Source: UBA8437 sp963582065
GTDB lineage: Bacteria > Planctomycetota > Planctomycetia > Planctomycetales > Planctomycetaceae
NCBI GenBank assembly: GCA_963582065.1
Contig: CAUZRQ010000013.1
Location: 13,746 to 77,745 of the forward strand
DNA: 64,000 bases
Direction: 5' to 3'
Every line of letters begins with the position of its first letter. The stretch's first letter is position 1. The position numbers and the translations under genes are program-made. Shown in pieces: positions 27,700 through 36,954 of the stretch. The notes beneath the pieces were generated by a model. That model was not told the DNA's origin and did no database searches. It worked only from the letters and a program-made list of their open reading frames with translations.

Positions 27700-30600
27700 T
27701 CAAGGGGCCGCCTTGGCGGGGACCTCGAGGCCGAGCTTGGCCGGGTGCTTCTTCTGGTTGAGCACCCAGCGACGGATAATCTGGTAGCCGGGATCCATCG
27801 GCTGGTAGCGCCGCCCGCCCTGGTGTCCGTCTTCCTTGCCGGTCTGGATGTTCAGCGGTTTTCTCAGCAGCTTGCTCTTCTCGATGTTCCCCAGGTCGAC
27901 CCGGAACTGCAGCAGGCGGTAATTGGCCAGCAGCTTGTCGACGGGCAGGTAGCCGGCGTCGTCGGGTGGGTTGAGTGTCAACGGAGGGACTCGGCCGGGC
28001 ACGCCGTGGCAGGCGAAGCAACTCCGCTGATCGCCCCTCAGCACCTTGTCCATTTCGGGTGTGACGTAGTCGCGGAAGAACTGGAAATCGGCGACGAACT
28101 CGGCATCGAGTTTCGGCTTGCCGTTCTTGTCGGCGGGTTGTTTGCGGGGCTTCTCGCCGTTGACCGCGGCGGTGAGTTCCTTGAGGAAGTTCTTGCGGTT
28201 GGTCGAGAGCACGTTGCGGGCGGTCTTGACCACGCTCTTGCGTTTCTCGAATTTCAGCATCGCCTCCAACGCGTTGAGCACCTCGGGATTGCGTCTCAGC
28301 GAAGTCGCCTGGGCCATGGTCACGGCGACAACGCGGGTCCTGGGATCGGCGGTGGCCTTGAGTTGGTCAAGGAACAACTGCAGTGCCCGCGTGCGGTGTG
28401 CCGCGTAGGGGTCGATCGGGGGCAGTTGCCCCTTCTTGACCTGGACTTCGGGCAGCTTGGTCTTGTGAGTCAGGATCCAGGTGACGCTGGGCAGCCAGAA
28501 CTGCGCATCGAGCTTGTTCTGGAACGACTTGGGCAGAAAATCGATCGCCATGTCGATGTGCAGGTCTGGGTTACGGCCCAAGGCGTCGCCGAGGCCGGTG
28601 GCCAGGTACCACTCGGCATTCATCTGGCGGCCCAGTTCCTCTCTCTTGGCCGCGTCGGAGTTCTTCTTGATCTCTTCGGCGGTGACGAACTTGGGGAACC
28701 TGGGAGCCAGGTAACCGAGGATCTCGTGTTGCTGGTCCTTGTTCTGGGGGATGACCCATCGGACGCGTCCGAAGAGCTTCAGAACGGGGTCGGAGAGTTG
28801 CGGTCGGCGGGGCGGTTCGTTGGCCCCGCGACGGATCTGTCGCAGCAGGGGCTCGACCAGTTCGGGGACCGCGACGAACTTGGCCGACCGCGGATCCGAG
28901 ACGCTGCTGGCGGCCACGGCTCTCAACGCTTCGGGGCCTTCCAGCGAGTAGGTGATCAGCTGCTGTTGCAGCGGTTGGTGCGGTACGTTGGCCGCTCCTT
29001 CGAGCCCGAGTCTCACCGGCAGCAGCGCTTCACCGGACCGGTCCTTGCTGAGCTTGGGGTCAACGATCTTGAGGTAGTTGAGCACGGCGTGTCCGAAGAG
29101 GTCACTCGAGCCGGGGGTGATGTAGCCCATTTGTCCGGGCCCGCCGTCGCCGCCGGAGGTGTTGTAGAAGGTGGCGGCCACTGCGACCAGTCGCCGCGAC
29201 AACCGCCGGGCCACCGCGGGGTTGTTCTGGATCGCCTTTTCGAGCGTCTGCCGGATTTCACCGAACAGCTTCTCGAGCTTGGCGTACTGGTGTTGCGAGC
29301 TGCCGTTGGCCTTGTGCCCGTTGGCGATGAACAGCGCGTGGGCCTGGTACCTCATCCCGTTTTCGGCCAACTCGTTCGGTTCGGGCCGACTCAGCCTTTC
29401 GATCCAGGCCCTGTTCAGGGCGGTCCGGACCGGCGGGTTCCAGACCCACCAGTTCCAACTGGCCCGGGTGGCCCAGGCCCTGACGGCCGGGTGTGAGTCC
29501 TCGAGCATCATCGAGCTGATCAGCGAGGTCAGCTGGTCCCAGCCGATGGCGATCCCCGGCATCACGCCGTCGACCCGCATCACCAGGGCCCGTGCCAGCG
29601 AGGCGCGGGTGCGGTCGTCGGTTGACCCGGCGGCGGCCGCGACTTCCTTCCAGCCCCGGTTGTCGATCAGCAGTTGGCGAAGCCCCCAGGCGGCGGCCTC
29701 GCGGACCGCCTTGACCGGGTCTCCCAGTCCGTCGATCAGTGGTGCGACGCCCCGGTCGGCGGGTGCAGCGGCGAGTCCGATCATCGCCCAGTAGCGGACC
29801 AGCGGACTCTTGTGCCCGGCCAACTTCGACATCAGTGGCACCAGTGCGGGATTCTCGGTCGTCGACAACCGCCGCGCCCGCTCGATCGTTTCGGACAACA
29901 TCTCGTTCTCGCCCGCCGCGAATTCCTCGGCCTTCGGCTCGACCGGCTTGACCGGGAACAGCCGCGAGAGAGCATGCAGGCTGTAGCTGGTCGAGACGAA
30001 ACCGGTCTGCGACTTGCCTTTCCAGTAGCCGCTGGCGTGCTGCAGGCCCAGCAGGCCCTCGACTCCCTTCTTGACCGTTGGATCTTCGGGCGTGAAGCCG
30101 GCGGCCTGGAAGGCGATCAGCGCCAGGGCGGTCGGCGAGGGTTCGGGGCCGGTGTTGCCCTCGGCCTTCCAGGTCTTGCCCCCATCGGAGCTCTTCCCGG
30201 GGTTGAAGCCCCAGGTGCCGTTGGCGTTTTGAATCTGCCTGAGCCGTTCGAGGTCGGCAGTGACCTGCCTGTCGATCCGCTCGACCAGCTTGGCGGCTTC
30301 CTCGGCGGTCGTCCTGTGTCCCTTGTAGGGCACGCGGGAGGTGGCCTTGGGCTGGGTCGTCTCCTTCTCGGCGACCCTGGCGGCAGCGGCGGGGTAGTCG
30401 GCCGGGAAATACCTCTTGAGCAGTTCGACCCGGTGGGCCATGTCGTCGGAGTAGACGGGCTTGACCCCCAGCACCTTGCGAGCCTTGTCCTCCAGGCCGC
30501 GGAAGTACTTCGGGTCTCCGGTGGCCTTCCAGGCTTCGAACAGGACTTCACCGGCGTAACTGAACACGACGCTCTTGCCGACGTTGGCCCCGGGCCCGGC

Positions 30601-32118
30601 GGCGTTGATGCCACCGGGATCGCCGGACTGGAGGATGAAGTTGGCGGCGCGGATGGCCTGTTTGCTCTGCAGGACCCGTGCCGCGCGGAAGCGTTCGATC
30701 GAGACCACCGAGTGGCCGGCGACGCGGGTGCCGGCGGGGCCGTCGCCGAGATCGAGTGGAGCCAGGCTGGTGTTGTTGGCCGCGTCGATCAGCTTGTTGG
30801 TCGGCCGCATCGACTGGTAGCAGATGTTGACCAGGTTGCGGAACAGCTGGATGTTGCGGATACGGTAGCCCTGGGTCAGCGGGATCGCCGGCCCCCACAC
30901 GCCGCTCTGCGTGTGGCAGCTCATGCACTGTGTTCCCAGCAGATTGCCGGTGTCGCGGATTCGTCGCTCGACGCTGGCTCCCCTCGGCCGGTTGGCCAAC
31001 CAGCTGTCGACCTGTCCGACGTGGTCGTAGAGTCCGTGGCGAACCGCCTGCCGGGGATCGCTGAACGGGGCGGGACGGACGACTCGCAGGTCGAGTTCGT
31101 AACCCGGCGAGTTGCTTTCGACTCTCAGGAAGTAGACCTGGCCGGGCTTCAACGTGCGGTTGATCGCGATCCGGTGCTGTTCCTTCTGCTGGTGGACTCG
31201 TTCGTTCGAGTTCTTCCCCTCGGTGTACTCGTTGTTCAGGGGCAGCAGGGTTCCCGGGGCGGCGGTGGCCTGGCCGACCGGAATCGCGTAGCAGCGGATT
31301 CTCGCGGCGGCCAACTGGTCGGGAATCGACAGGCAGGCGGTCAGCAGCCTCGGCTGGTCGCCGGGAAACTCGAGCCGAAACCAGTCATCACCGCTGCTGC
31401 CGACCCGGCTGTTGTCGTAGTACTCGATGTCGTCGGACCCGCCGACGACTCGCAGCGAGTAGTCCTCGGTAACCTTTTTCAACGCCAGCGGCTGAGCCTG
31501 TTCGGGGGTGTCGTTGGGTTCGGCCTCGATGAACAGCCGATCGCCGGCGGGCCGGGTGTCGATGTCGCGGATCTCGATGGTCACCCCGACGGTGTGATCG
31601 GCCGGCCATGCCACTTTCCGAGCCGCCGGCCGACTCAACGGCGCCTGCCCCGTCTCCCGCCAGCGGCCCCCCTCGAACAGGGTCACCGCGTTCTGTTCGG
31701 TCGAGACTTCCAGTCGGTAGGTTCCGGCGATCGGTGCGCGGTAGACGGTGAACACGTCGGGATCGAGTGCGTGAAGGAGTTTCGACCAGTCGGGGGTGGG
31801 TTCGGTGTAGATTCCCTGCGCGTTCTTCTTGCGGCCGGGTTTCTTCGCGGGGTCTTGCGTGAGTTGTCGGGGGGTGTCGGGCTTGATGAGTCTCCAGGTG
31901 GCCTTGAGTCGGCCGTTGGCCGGCAGGGCCGAGGGCTTGTCGACTCGGACGCTGATGGTGACGGTCTGGCCCGAGTCCAGGTGCACACCCTGGCCCAGCG
32001 TGCCGGGTACCCGCGCTGTTTGCTCGATGTCCTTGCCGTCGGCGGTGGTGGCCAGTGCGACGACGAGCGCGAGGGCGGCAATTGGAGGAGCCGGGGAGCG
32101 GGGGAATCGGGTGGACAT
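27700..32118 (-). CDS. Large exported HEAT-repeat protein with two c-type haem motifs
   Basis: A 1472-residue protein with a signal peptide (PIAALALVVALATTADG). A PPC-like region has EAEPNDTPEQAQPL. The first haem motif is CMSCH (residues 398-402). A terpenoid-cyclase-like helical domain around residues 600-720 has NGTWGFNPG. Long HEAT-like repeats follow (MSKLAGHKSPLVRYWAMIGL type). A second haem motif, CFACH (1367-1371), is near the C-terminus, ending in a planctomycete-type cytochrome tail. The ATG at 32118 starts the signal peptide; upstream open frame is spurious. It is divergent from a PQQ propeller gene. Probably periplasmic electron transfer or scaffold; the exact role is unknown. Confidence 0.8.
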   Translation of the reverse strand: MSTRFPRSPAPPIAALALVVALATTADGKDIEQTARVPGTLGQGVHLDSGQTVTISVRVDKPSALPANGRLKATWRLIKPDTPRQLTQDPAKKPGRKKNAQGIYTEPTPDWSKLLHALDPDVFTVYRAPIAGTYRLEVSTEQNAVTLFEGGRWRETGQAPLSRPAARKVAWPADHTVGVTIEIRDIDTRPAGDRLFIEAEPNDTPEQAQPLALKKVTEDYSLRVVGGSDDIEYYDNSRVGSSGDDWFRLEFPGDQPRLLTACLSIPDQLAAARIRCYAIPVGQATAAPGTLLPLNNEYTEGKNSNERVHQQKEQHRIAINRTLKPGQVYFLRVESNSPGYELDLRVVRPAPFSDPRQAVRHGLYDHVGQVDSWLANRPRGASVERRIRDTGNLLGTQCMSCHTQSGVWGPAIPLTQGYRIRNIQLFRNLVNICYQSMRPTNKLIDAANNTSLAPLDLGDGPAGTRVAGHSVVSIERFRAARVLQSKQAIRAANFILQSGDPGGINAAGPGANVGKSVVFSYAGEVLFEAWKATGDPKYFRGLEDKARKVLGVKPVYSDDMAHRVELLKRYFPADYPAAAARVAEKETTQPKATSRVPYKGHRTTAEEAAKLVERIDRQVTADLERLRQIQNANGTWGFNPGKSSDGGKTWKAEGNTGPEPSPTALALIAFQAAGFTPEDPTVKKGVEGLLGLQHASGYWKGKSQTGFVSTSYSLHALSRLFPVKPVEPKAEEFAAGENEMLSETIERARRLSTTENPALVPLMSKLAGHKSPLVRYWAMIGLAAAPADRGVAPLIDGLGDPVKAVREAAAWGLRQLLIDNRGWKEVAAAAGSTDDRTRASLARALVMRVDGVMPGIAIGWDQLTSLISSMMLEDSHPAVRAWATRASWNWWVWNPPVRTALNRAWIERLSRPEPNELAENGMRYQAHALFIANGHKANGSSQHQYAKLEKLFGEIRQTLEKAIQNNPAVARRLSRRLVAVAATFYNTSGGDGGPGQMGYITPGSSDLFGHAVLNYLKIVDPKLSKDRSGEALLPVRLGLEGAANVPHQPLQQQLITYSLEGPEALRAVAASSVSDPRSAKFVAVPELVEPLLRQIRRGANEPPRRPQLSDPVLKLFGRVRWVIPQNKDQQHEILGYLAPRFPKFVTAEEIKKNSDAAKREELGRQMNAEWYLATGLGDALGRNPDLHIDMAIDFLPKSFQNKLDAQFWLPSVTWILTHKTKLPEVQVKKGQLPPIDPYAAHRTRALQLFLDQLKATADPRTRVVAVTMAQATSLRRNPEVLNALEAMLKFEKRKSVVKTARNVLSTNRKNFLKELTAAVNGEKPRKQPADKNGKPKLDAEFVADFQFFRDYVTPEMDKVLRGDQRSCFACHGVPGRVPPLTLNPPDDAGYLPVDKLLANYRLLQFRVDLGNIEKSKLLRKPLNIQTGKEDGHQGGRRYQPMDPGYQIIRRWVLNQKKHPAKLGLEVPAKAAP

Positions 32119-32166
32119 GGTGGCCCCGGGGGATCGGATTTGTCTGGAAGCGGTTCGCGAAGCTCT

Positions 32167-32196
32167 ATTGTGTCTCGTGATGGGGAGCCAGTTCAA
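32167..32196 (-). promoter_or_regulatory. Promoter of the HEAT cytochrome gene
   Basis: On the minus strand TTGAAC (32196-32191), 18 nt, CACAAT (32172-32167), followed by AGAG as in the promoter at 34737. It lies 49 nt upstream of the ATG. Confidence 0.45.
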
Positions 32197-32274
32197 GGCG
32201 AGCCGAAACGGCAAATCAAAGCGGGGATCGATCGGCCGATTGCTACACTGGTGTGTTTTCCGAGCGAGGCTGCG

Positions 32275-33504
32275 ATGCGGAATCTGAATGGACTGCTGGT
32301 GGTCGTGGCTGTGATGGGGGTGGCCGAAGCGGCCGACTGGCCACAGTGGCGTGGTCCGGCTCGGGACGGTGTCGCCGAGGCGTCGGGTTTGCCGTCGAAG
32401 TGGCCAAGCACTCTGAAATCCGCCTGGCGGATCAAGGTCGGCGAAGGACACTCGTCGCCGGTCGTGCGATCGGGACGAGTCTACCTGCTGACCAGGCAGG
32501 GGGAGCACGAGGTGGTCCGGGGATTCGATCTGGAGTCGGGTCGCGAGTTGTGGAAAAGCGACTACAAGGCGGCGTACAAGCTCCAGTCGGTTGCACGGGA
32601 TCATGGTCGCGGACCCAAGGCGACTCCGGTGATTGCCGGAAAGCGGTTGGTCACCTTTGGCATCAGCGGGATCCTCTCCTGCTGGGACACCGCCACGGGA
32701 CACAAGGTGTGGTCTCGCGATTTTGCCGGTCAGCACCGGGAAACCGTGCCGCTGTACGGTCACGCCGCCTCACCGATCGTCGTTGACGGGAAGGTGATCG
32801 TGCACGTCGGCGGCCACGATGACGGGGCATTGACCGCGTTGGATGTGACCAGCGGCAGAACCGCCTGGCGATGGACCGAGGACGGCCCGGCATACGCCTC
32901 GCCGGTCCTGTTGACGGTCGGCGGCAGGCGGCACCTGGTCGCCCAGTCCCAGAAGTTTCACCTGGGCGTCGATCCGGCCAGCGGAGAGGTGCTGTGGCGC
33001 GTGCCGTTCACCACCCAGTTCGACCAGAACAGTGTCACCCCACTGGTGGCCGGCGGACGTGTGATCCTGGCCGGTTACAACCAGCCGACGGTGGCGCTGG
33101 AGGTGACTGCCCGGGGTGGCCGGTTGCGGACCGATCGGGTATGGAAGAACCGCGAGATCGCGATGTACATGAGCAGCCCGGTGATGGCCGGGGGACGATT
33201 GTTCGGGATGTCTCATCAGCGTCGGGGACAGCTCTATTGTGCCGATCCGGCCAGCGGAAAGGTCGCCTGGGCCACACGGGGCCGGCTGGCTGAAAATGCG
33301 GCACTGATCGTCGCCGGGGACGTGTTGATGGTTCAGACGAGCGGTGGTGAACTGCTGGTGGTGGCGGTCGACAGGACGAGATACCGGGAACTGGCGCGAT
33401 ACCGGCTGTCGGAATCAGCGACCTGGGCTCATCCCGCGCTGGTGGGGTCGAAACTGCTGGTCAAGGACCGGGATCACCTGTTGGTGTTCGACCTGGCCGG
33501 CTGA
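32275..33504 (+). CDS. PQQ-binding-like beta-propeller protein, exported
   Basis: A 409-residue protein. A signal peptide (LLVVVAVMGVAEA) is followed by DWPQWRGPARDGVA, the characteristic start of exported planctomycete propellers. PQQ-like blades follow: ESGRELWKSDY, TGHKVWSRDF, SGEVLWRVPF, SGKVAWATRG. There is no catalytic dehydrogenase signature, so it is probably a binding or structural propeller. A TACACT -10-like hexamer lies 26 nt upstream (32244-32249), without a good -35. Divergent from the HEAT cytochrome; joint regulation is possible. Confidence 0.85.
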   Translation: MRNLNGLLVVVAVMGVAEAADWPQWRGPARDGVAEASGLPSKWPSTLKSAWRIKVGEGHSSPVVRSGRVYLLTRQGEHEVVRGFDLESGRELWKSDYKAAYKLQSVARDHGRGPKATPVIAGKRLVTFGISGILSCWDTATGHKVWSRDFAGQHRETVPLYGHAASPIVVDGKVIVHVGGHDDGALTALDVTSGRTAWRWTEDGPAYASPVLLTVGGRRHLVAQSQKFHLGVDPASGEVLWRVPFTTQFDQNSVTPLVAGGRVILAGYNQPTVALEVTARGGRLRTDRVWKNREIAMYMSSPVMAGGRLFGMSHQRRGQLYCADPASGKVAWATRGRLAENAALIVAGDVLMVQTSGGELLVVAVDRTRYRELARYRLSESATWAHPALVGSKLLVKDRDHLLVFDLAG

Positions 33505-33547
33505 CCTCCGGCGGCCCGTTCCGCTGCGGTTGCCGTGTCCGTCGCTC

Positions 33548-34090
33548 CTAGAACTCGAACAGCGATTGCGTCTTCACGACCGCCCCATTTTCGGGGAAGG
33601 TGTGGAAGGCATTGACCAGCAGGCTGTCGGGCCAGCTGTCGGTGGTGATCAGCGACAGCGGTGCCGGATCGAAACGACCGACGGTGGGGAAGGTGAAGGC
33701 GACCGCGGCCGTACGGCTGTCGCAGATCAGTTCCTGGTGCACGTTCAGGAACACCTCGGGATCGAGTTGTTCCAGCTGGTAGCTGGCGTGGTACTTGACC
33801 CCGCTGTCGAAGTTGATCGACTCGTGCTGGCTGCCACGGATACGGTCTTCGAGCAGCTGGCAGGTCTGGGGCAGGAGGTGTTCTCGAGCCGAAGTCACCT
33901 CGGTGACTGTCTCACCTCGGACCCGCAGCGACACCACGTGGCCGGCATCACAGAGTTTCAGAGATGCCGAGTAGTCGTCCTGCCAGATCTCGGCTTCGGC
34001 TCGCACATCGAGCAACTCGGGGTGCACCGACCGGCCGAACAGGTGAAACACCAGTTCGCGTGCGTCGGGGCGGACCGAGGAGAGCGACAT
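33548..34090 (-). CDS. DUF2617 family protein
   Basis: A 180-residue soluble protein matching DUF2617: start MSLSSVRPDARELVFHLFGR, central RGSQHESINFDSGVKYHASYQLE, and the C-terminal LLVNAFHTFPENGAVVKTQS. The family is common in Planctomycetota and Actinobacteria and has no known function. No signal peptide or membrane segment. Its promoter candidate is at 34141-34169. Confidence 0.85.
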   Translation of the reverse strand: MSLSSVRPDARELVFHLFGRSVHPELLDVRAEAEIWQDDYSASLKLCDAGHVVSLRVRGETVTEVTSAREHLLPQTCQLLEDRIRGSQHESINFDSGVKYHASYQLEQLDPEVFLNVHQELICDSRTAAVAFTFPTVGRFDPAPLSLITTDSWPDSLLVNAFHTFPENGAVVKTQSLFEF

Positions 34091-34140
34091 GATGTGCAGT
34101 GCGGAGTGGCTGAGTTCTTTGGCTGATGTGACCGCGTAGG

Positions 34141-34169
34141 ATTGTACCGCCGTGCCGGACCCCTTTCTA
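34141..34169 (-). promoter_or_regulatory. Putative promoter of the DUF2617 gene
   Basis: On the minus strand TAGAAA (34169-34164), 17 nt, TACAAT (34146-34141). It is 51 nt upstream of the ATG. The -10 is strong and the -35 moderate. Confidence 0.4.
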
Positions 34170-34189
34170 CCGGGCCGGTCGGCTTCGCT

Positions 34190-34747
34190 CTATCCGCTCG
34201 CCGCCGCTTCCATCTCGAGCAGCTGCCGCTTCAACTGGGTTCCCTGGGGTGCGGAGAACCCCCCGAGTCGTCCCGAGGCGGCAATGACGCGGTGGCAGGG
34301 AACCAGGATCGGGAGGGGGTTGTTGGCCATCGCGCTGCCCACAGCCCGGGCGGCACCCGGTCGTCCGATCTTTCGGGCGACCTCGCCGTAGCTGGTCGTT
34401 CGGCCGTAGCCGACCTGGCGGACGTGCTTCATCACCAGGAACCGAAAACGGGTCAGGGGCGGGAGGGCCAGCTCGACGTCGTCGAAGTCGGTCGGCTGTC
34501 CCGCCGCGAAATCCTCGAGACGAGATCTCAGCTCCGGATTCCAGTCCGATTCTCGGGCCGAAGCGGATCCGATTCGCCGTCTGATCGAGGATGCCGAGGG
34601 GTAGCCAATCTCGACACCGTGGACCGATTGTCCGTCACCGAGCAGCCCGAACCAGCCCAGCGACGTGGGGAAGACCGACAGCAGCAGAGTGGTTTGATCG
34701 TCGTTCATGAGCACCGGACGCGTGGTCTCGGGGTCTTTGACCGTCAC
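34190..34747 (-). CDS. ogt: Methylated-DNA-[protein]-cysteine S-methyltransferase
   Basis: A suicide repair protein that removes methyl groups from O6-methylguanine. The active-site motif PCHRV has Cys151 (counting from the first start). The DNA-binding helix region reads TSYGEVARKIGRPGAARAVGSAMANNP (residues 118-144). The C-terminal GGFSAPQGTQLKRQLLEMEA is normal. The start is uncertain: GTG 34747 gives 185 residues, ATG 34708 gives 172. The opposing plus-strand promoter at 34737-34765 overlaps the longer start, which slightly favours the shorter form. Confidence 0.93.
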   Translation of the reverse strand: MTVKDPETTRPVLMNDDQTTLLLSVFPTSLGWFGLLGDGQSVHGVEIGYPSASSIRRRIGSASARESDWNPELRSRLEDFAAGQPTDFDDVELALPPLTRFRFLVMKHVRQVGYGRTTSYGEVARKIGRPGAARAVGSAMANNPLPILVPCHRVIAASGRLGGFSAPQGTQLKRQLLEMEAAASG

Positions 34748-34765
34748 CGCGACGGGCTATACAAT
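34737..34765 (+). promoter_or_regulatory. Sigma70-type promoter of the 34853 gene
   Basis: TTGACC (34737-34742), 17 nt, TACAAT (34760-34765): strong -35, ideal spacing, strong -10. The start of transcription would be near 34772, about 80 nt before the ATG. It overlaps the first codons of ogt on the other strand. Confidence 0.6.
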
Positions 34766-34852
34766 AGAGGTCTTGCGGCCTGCAAACACCTCCACCGGGA
34801 TGCTGATCTGCGACCCCGGCTGCGGTTCCCTCCTTGGAGGCTTCTCTCGATC

Positions 34853-35596
34853 ATGAACGCCTACAGTTCGCTGGCGGACGACTACTACAGCAACATGAAC
34901 CTGAACACCGAGATGGCTCTCCCGAACAACCGGGAGACGGTGCTCGGGTTCCTGGAGCGGGTCCAGAAGACGTACCCGACGATGCGGAACTTCTACACCC
35001 GCGACAACGGCGATTTCGTTCTCGAAGAGGACAAGGACCAGGGACAGCAGCGGTGGTTGTCGATCGAACCACGGCGGATCAACAGCGGGCATGTCAATCC
35101 CGACGATCTTGACGCGTCACTCGAACAGCACCTGCTGGTGCTCCAGCAGGTGCCCTACATGTTGTCGGTCAGCCCGTTGGACTGTGAGGCGCTCGATTAC
35201 ATGATGGGTTTCGACTTTGCCTACAGCGGGAACCACGACGCGCTGGTGGCCGAGGCGCTGGGGACGCTGCCCGCGTTGGAGGGAATGATGGAGATGACCG
35301 GATCGGAAGTGCTCAACTACGAACCGGCCATCACGTTGAGTCTCGACGAGACCTGCCGCCGCCAGGCACGGTTGATGATCGAGACCCGGACCAATGCCTA
35401 CCAGGTTCGGAGAGGAGATTATCCCGAGGAGCTGATCAGCGTGTATTTCACCGTGCGGCAGTACGGGAGCCTGGAAGCCGATGCCTCGTTCGAAGAGACG
35501 CTCGTGGCGTTGCGAATCCAGTGTGAGGAGTTGCTCGATGCGTTCGTGATCGAGCAGATATTGCGTCCATTGGCCCAGACGATTGCGACGAAGTGA
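34853..35596 (+). CDS. Conserved-looking hypothetical protein
   Basis: A 247-residue soluble, acidic protein that I do not recognise. It starts MNAYSSLADDYYSNMNLNTEMALPNN and is mainly helical, with the Met-rich YMMGFDFAYSGNHD and MMEMTGSEVLNYEP and no signal peptide. It has its own strong promoter and a GGAGG ribosome site 12 nt before the ATG. Its stop lies beside the aminotransferase leader, so the two may be cotranscribed. The promoter and long clean frame show a real gene; I cannot offer a function. Confidence 0.7.
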   Translation: MNAYSSLADDYYSNMNLNTEMALPNNRETVLGFLERVQKTYPTMRNFYTRDNGDFVLEEDKDQGQQRWLSIEPRRINSGHVNPDDLDASLEQHLLVLQQVPYMLSVSPLDCEALDYMMGFDFAYSGNHDALVAEALGTLPALEGMMEMTGSEVLNYEPAITLSLDETCRRQARLMIETRTNAYQVRRGDYPEELISVYFTVRQYGSLEADASFEETLVALRIQCEELLDAFVIEQILRPLAQTIATK

Positions 35597-35649
35597 CCCC
35601 GCGGGATGGTCCTGGGGGGCGAGTGGATCCACTGGAGGGAGACGTCGAC

Positions 35650-36918
35650 GTGGCCGTTCCGCTTAGCGAGTTTGCCCAAACCCTGTCCGTTGAAACCGCG
35701 TTCACCGTGTTGGCGGTGGCCAAGCAGCTGAAGGCTGCCGGGAAGGATGTCGTCGAACTTGAGATCGGCGACAGCCCGTTCGACAGCACCGCCTCGGCCA
35801 AGTCAGCCGGAGTGGTCGCGATCGAGGACAACCAGTCTCACTACTGTCCCTCGCCGGGGATTCCCGTGTTCCGGGAGGCGGCCGCGAAATTCGTCTCCGA
35901 CGAGTTCAACATCCCTGCGGCGGCCGAAAACGTCGTGGCCGGACCGGGAGCGAAGGTCTTCGAGCAATTCTTCTGCGAGGCCTTTCTCGACCCGGGTGAC
36001 GGTGTGCTGGTCTTCAGCCCGTTCTTTCCGACCTACATTCCCAACATCGAGCGACGCGGTGCCCGCGCGGTGTTGACCCCGCTGAGACAGTCCAACGGTT
36101 TCCGGCCCGAGGTGTCCGCGATCGAGCAGTTCCTGGCCGACGACCCTCAACCCAAGGCCATTTTTCTCAACTCACCCCAGAACCCCACCGGGGGTGTGAC
36201 GACTGAAGAGGACCTGGTGGCGATCGCTGACCTGGTCCGCGGCAAGGAGATCGCGGTTTTCTCCGATGAGCCCTACTGCCACATGGTCTGGGAGGGGCGG
36301 CACCACTCGTTGCTGGAACAACCAGGCATGATGGACCAGTGCGTGGCGGCCTACACTTTCAGCAAGTCGTACAGCATGAGCGGCTGGCGACTGGGATTCG
36401 CGGTCACTTCCGAACGTATCGCCGACTCGATCGGCAAGATGATCAACACCTCGCTGTCGTGCACGCCGCCGTTGGTCCAGCTGGCCGGTGTCGCGGCGCT
36501 GGGCAACGATCACCAGGAGCGGGACCGGGTGATGGGTGAGTTCCGTGACAAGGTCGTCCTGTTGACCGACGGCCTCAACGCCATCGACGGCATCCATTCG
36601 CTGGATCCGACCGCCACCTTCTACGTCTTTCCCAACGTGATGCCCGTCTGCAACCGGCTGGGGATCCAGAGTCACGGGTTGGCCCTGTACCTGTTGCAGG
36701 GAGCCGACGACGAATTCGGGATTGCCTGCCTGGGGGGCGAGTGCTTCGGCGAGGCGGGGGCGGGGTTCTTGAGGTTCAGCTGTGCCGAGCCCAACGACCG
36801 TTTGCAGCAGGCGCTGGACTTTCTGCCCGAGGCGTTTTCGAGAACCGACCGGATCGCGGCCTATCTCGAGAGTCACCCCGAGTTCCGGCTGGAGACGCCG
36901 TACCAGGTCGAGGGGTAG
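35650..36918 (+). CDS. Pyridoxal-phosphate-dependent aminotransferase, class I/II
   Basis: A 422-residue fold-type I enzyme. The PLP-binding Lys is K239 in TFSKSYSMSGWRLGF, with SDEPY (D206) and NSPQNPTGG (near 174-182) as the other cofactor contacts. It resembles aspartate/aromatic-type aminotransferases; the substrate is not clear. GTG 35650 is preferred because GGAGGGA lies 9 nt upstream and MAVPLSEFAQTLSVETAF is a normal family start; the earlier in-frame GTG at 35593 overlaps the previous stop. Confidence 0.88.
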   Translation: MAVPLSEFAQTLSVETAFTVLAVAKQLKAAGKDVVELEIGDSPFDSTASAKSAGVVAIEDNQSHYCPSPGIPVFREAAAKFVSDEFNIPAAAENVVAGPGAKVFEQFFCEAFLDPGDGVLVFSPFFPTYIPNIERRGARAVLTPLRQSNGFRPEVSAIEQFLADDPQPKAIFLNSPQNPTGGVTTEEDLVAIADLVRGKEIAVFSDEPYCHMVWEGRHHSLLEQPGMMDQCVAAYTFSKSYSMSGWRLGFAVTSERIADSIGKMINTSLSCTPPLVQLAGVAALGNDHQERDRVMGEFRDKVVLLTDGLNAIDGIHSLDPTATFYVFPNVMPVCNRLGIQSHGLALYLLQGADDEFGIACLGGECFGEAGAGFLRFSCAEPNDRLQQALDFLPEAFSRTDRIAAYLESHPEFRLETPYQVEG

Positions 36919-36954
36919 TCGGTCGGGCCACGCGTCGACGGGAGGGGGTGGGCG

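Noticed and set aside
27745..29496. 583-residue plus-strand frame opposite the HEAT cytochrome
   Set aside because: Antisense shadow; no signal, motif or ribosome site.
29674..32274. Upstream extension of the PQQ propeller frame
   Set aside because: The frame is open by chance for 2.6 kb on the antisense of the HEAT gene. The protein clearly starts with a signal peptide at 32275.
34141..34190. Small gene between DUF2617 and ogt
   Set aside because: Too short, and the region is explained by a promoter.
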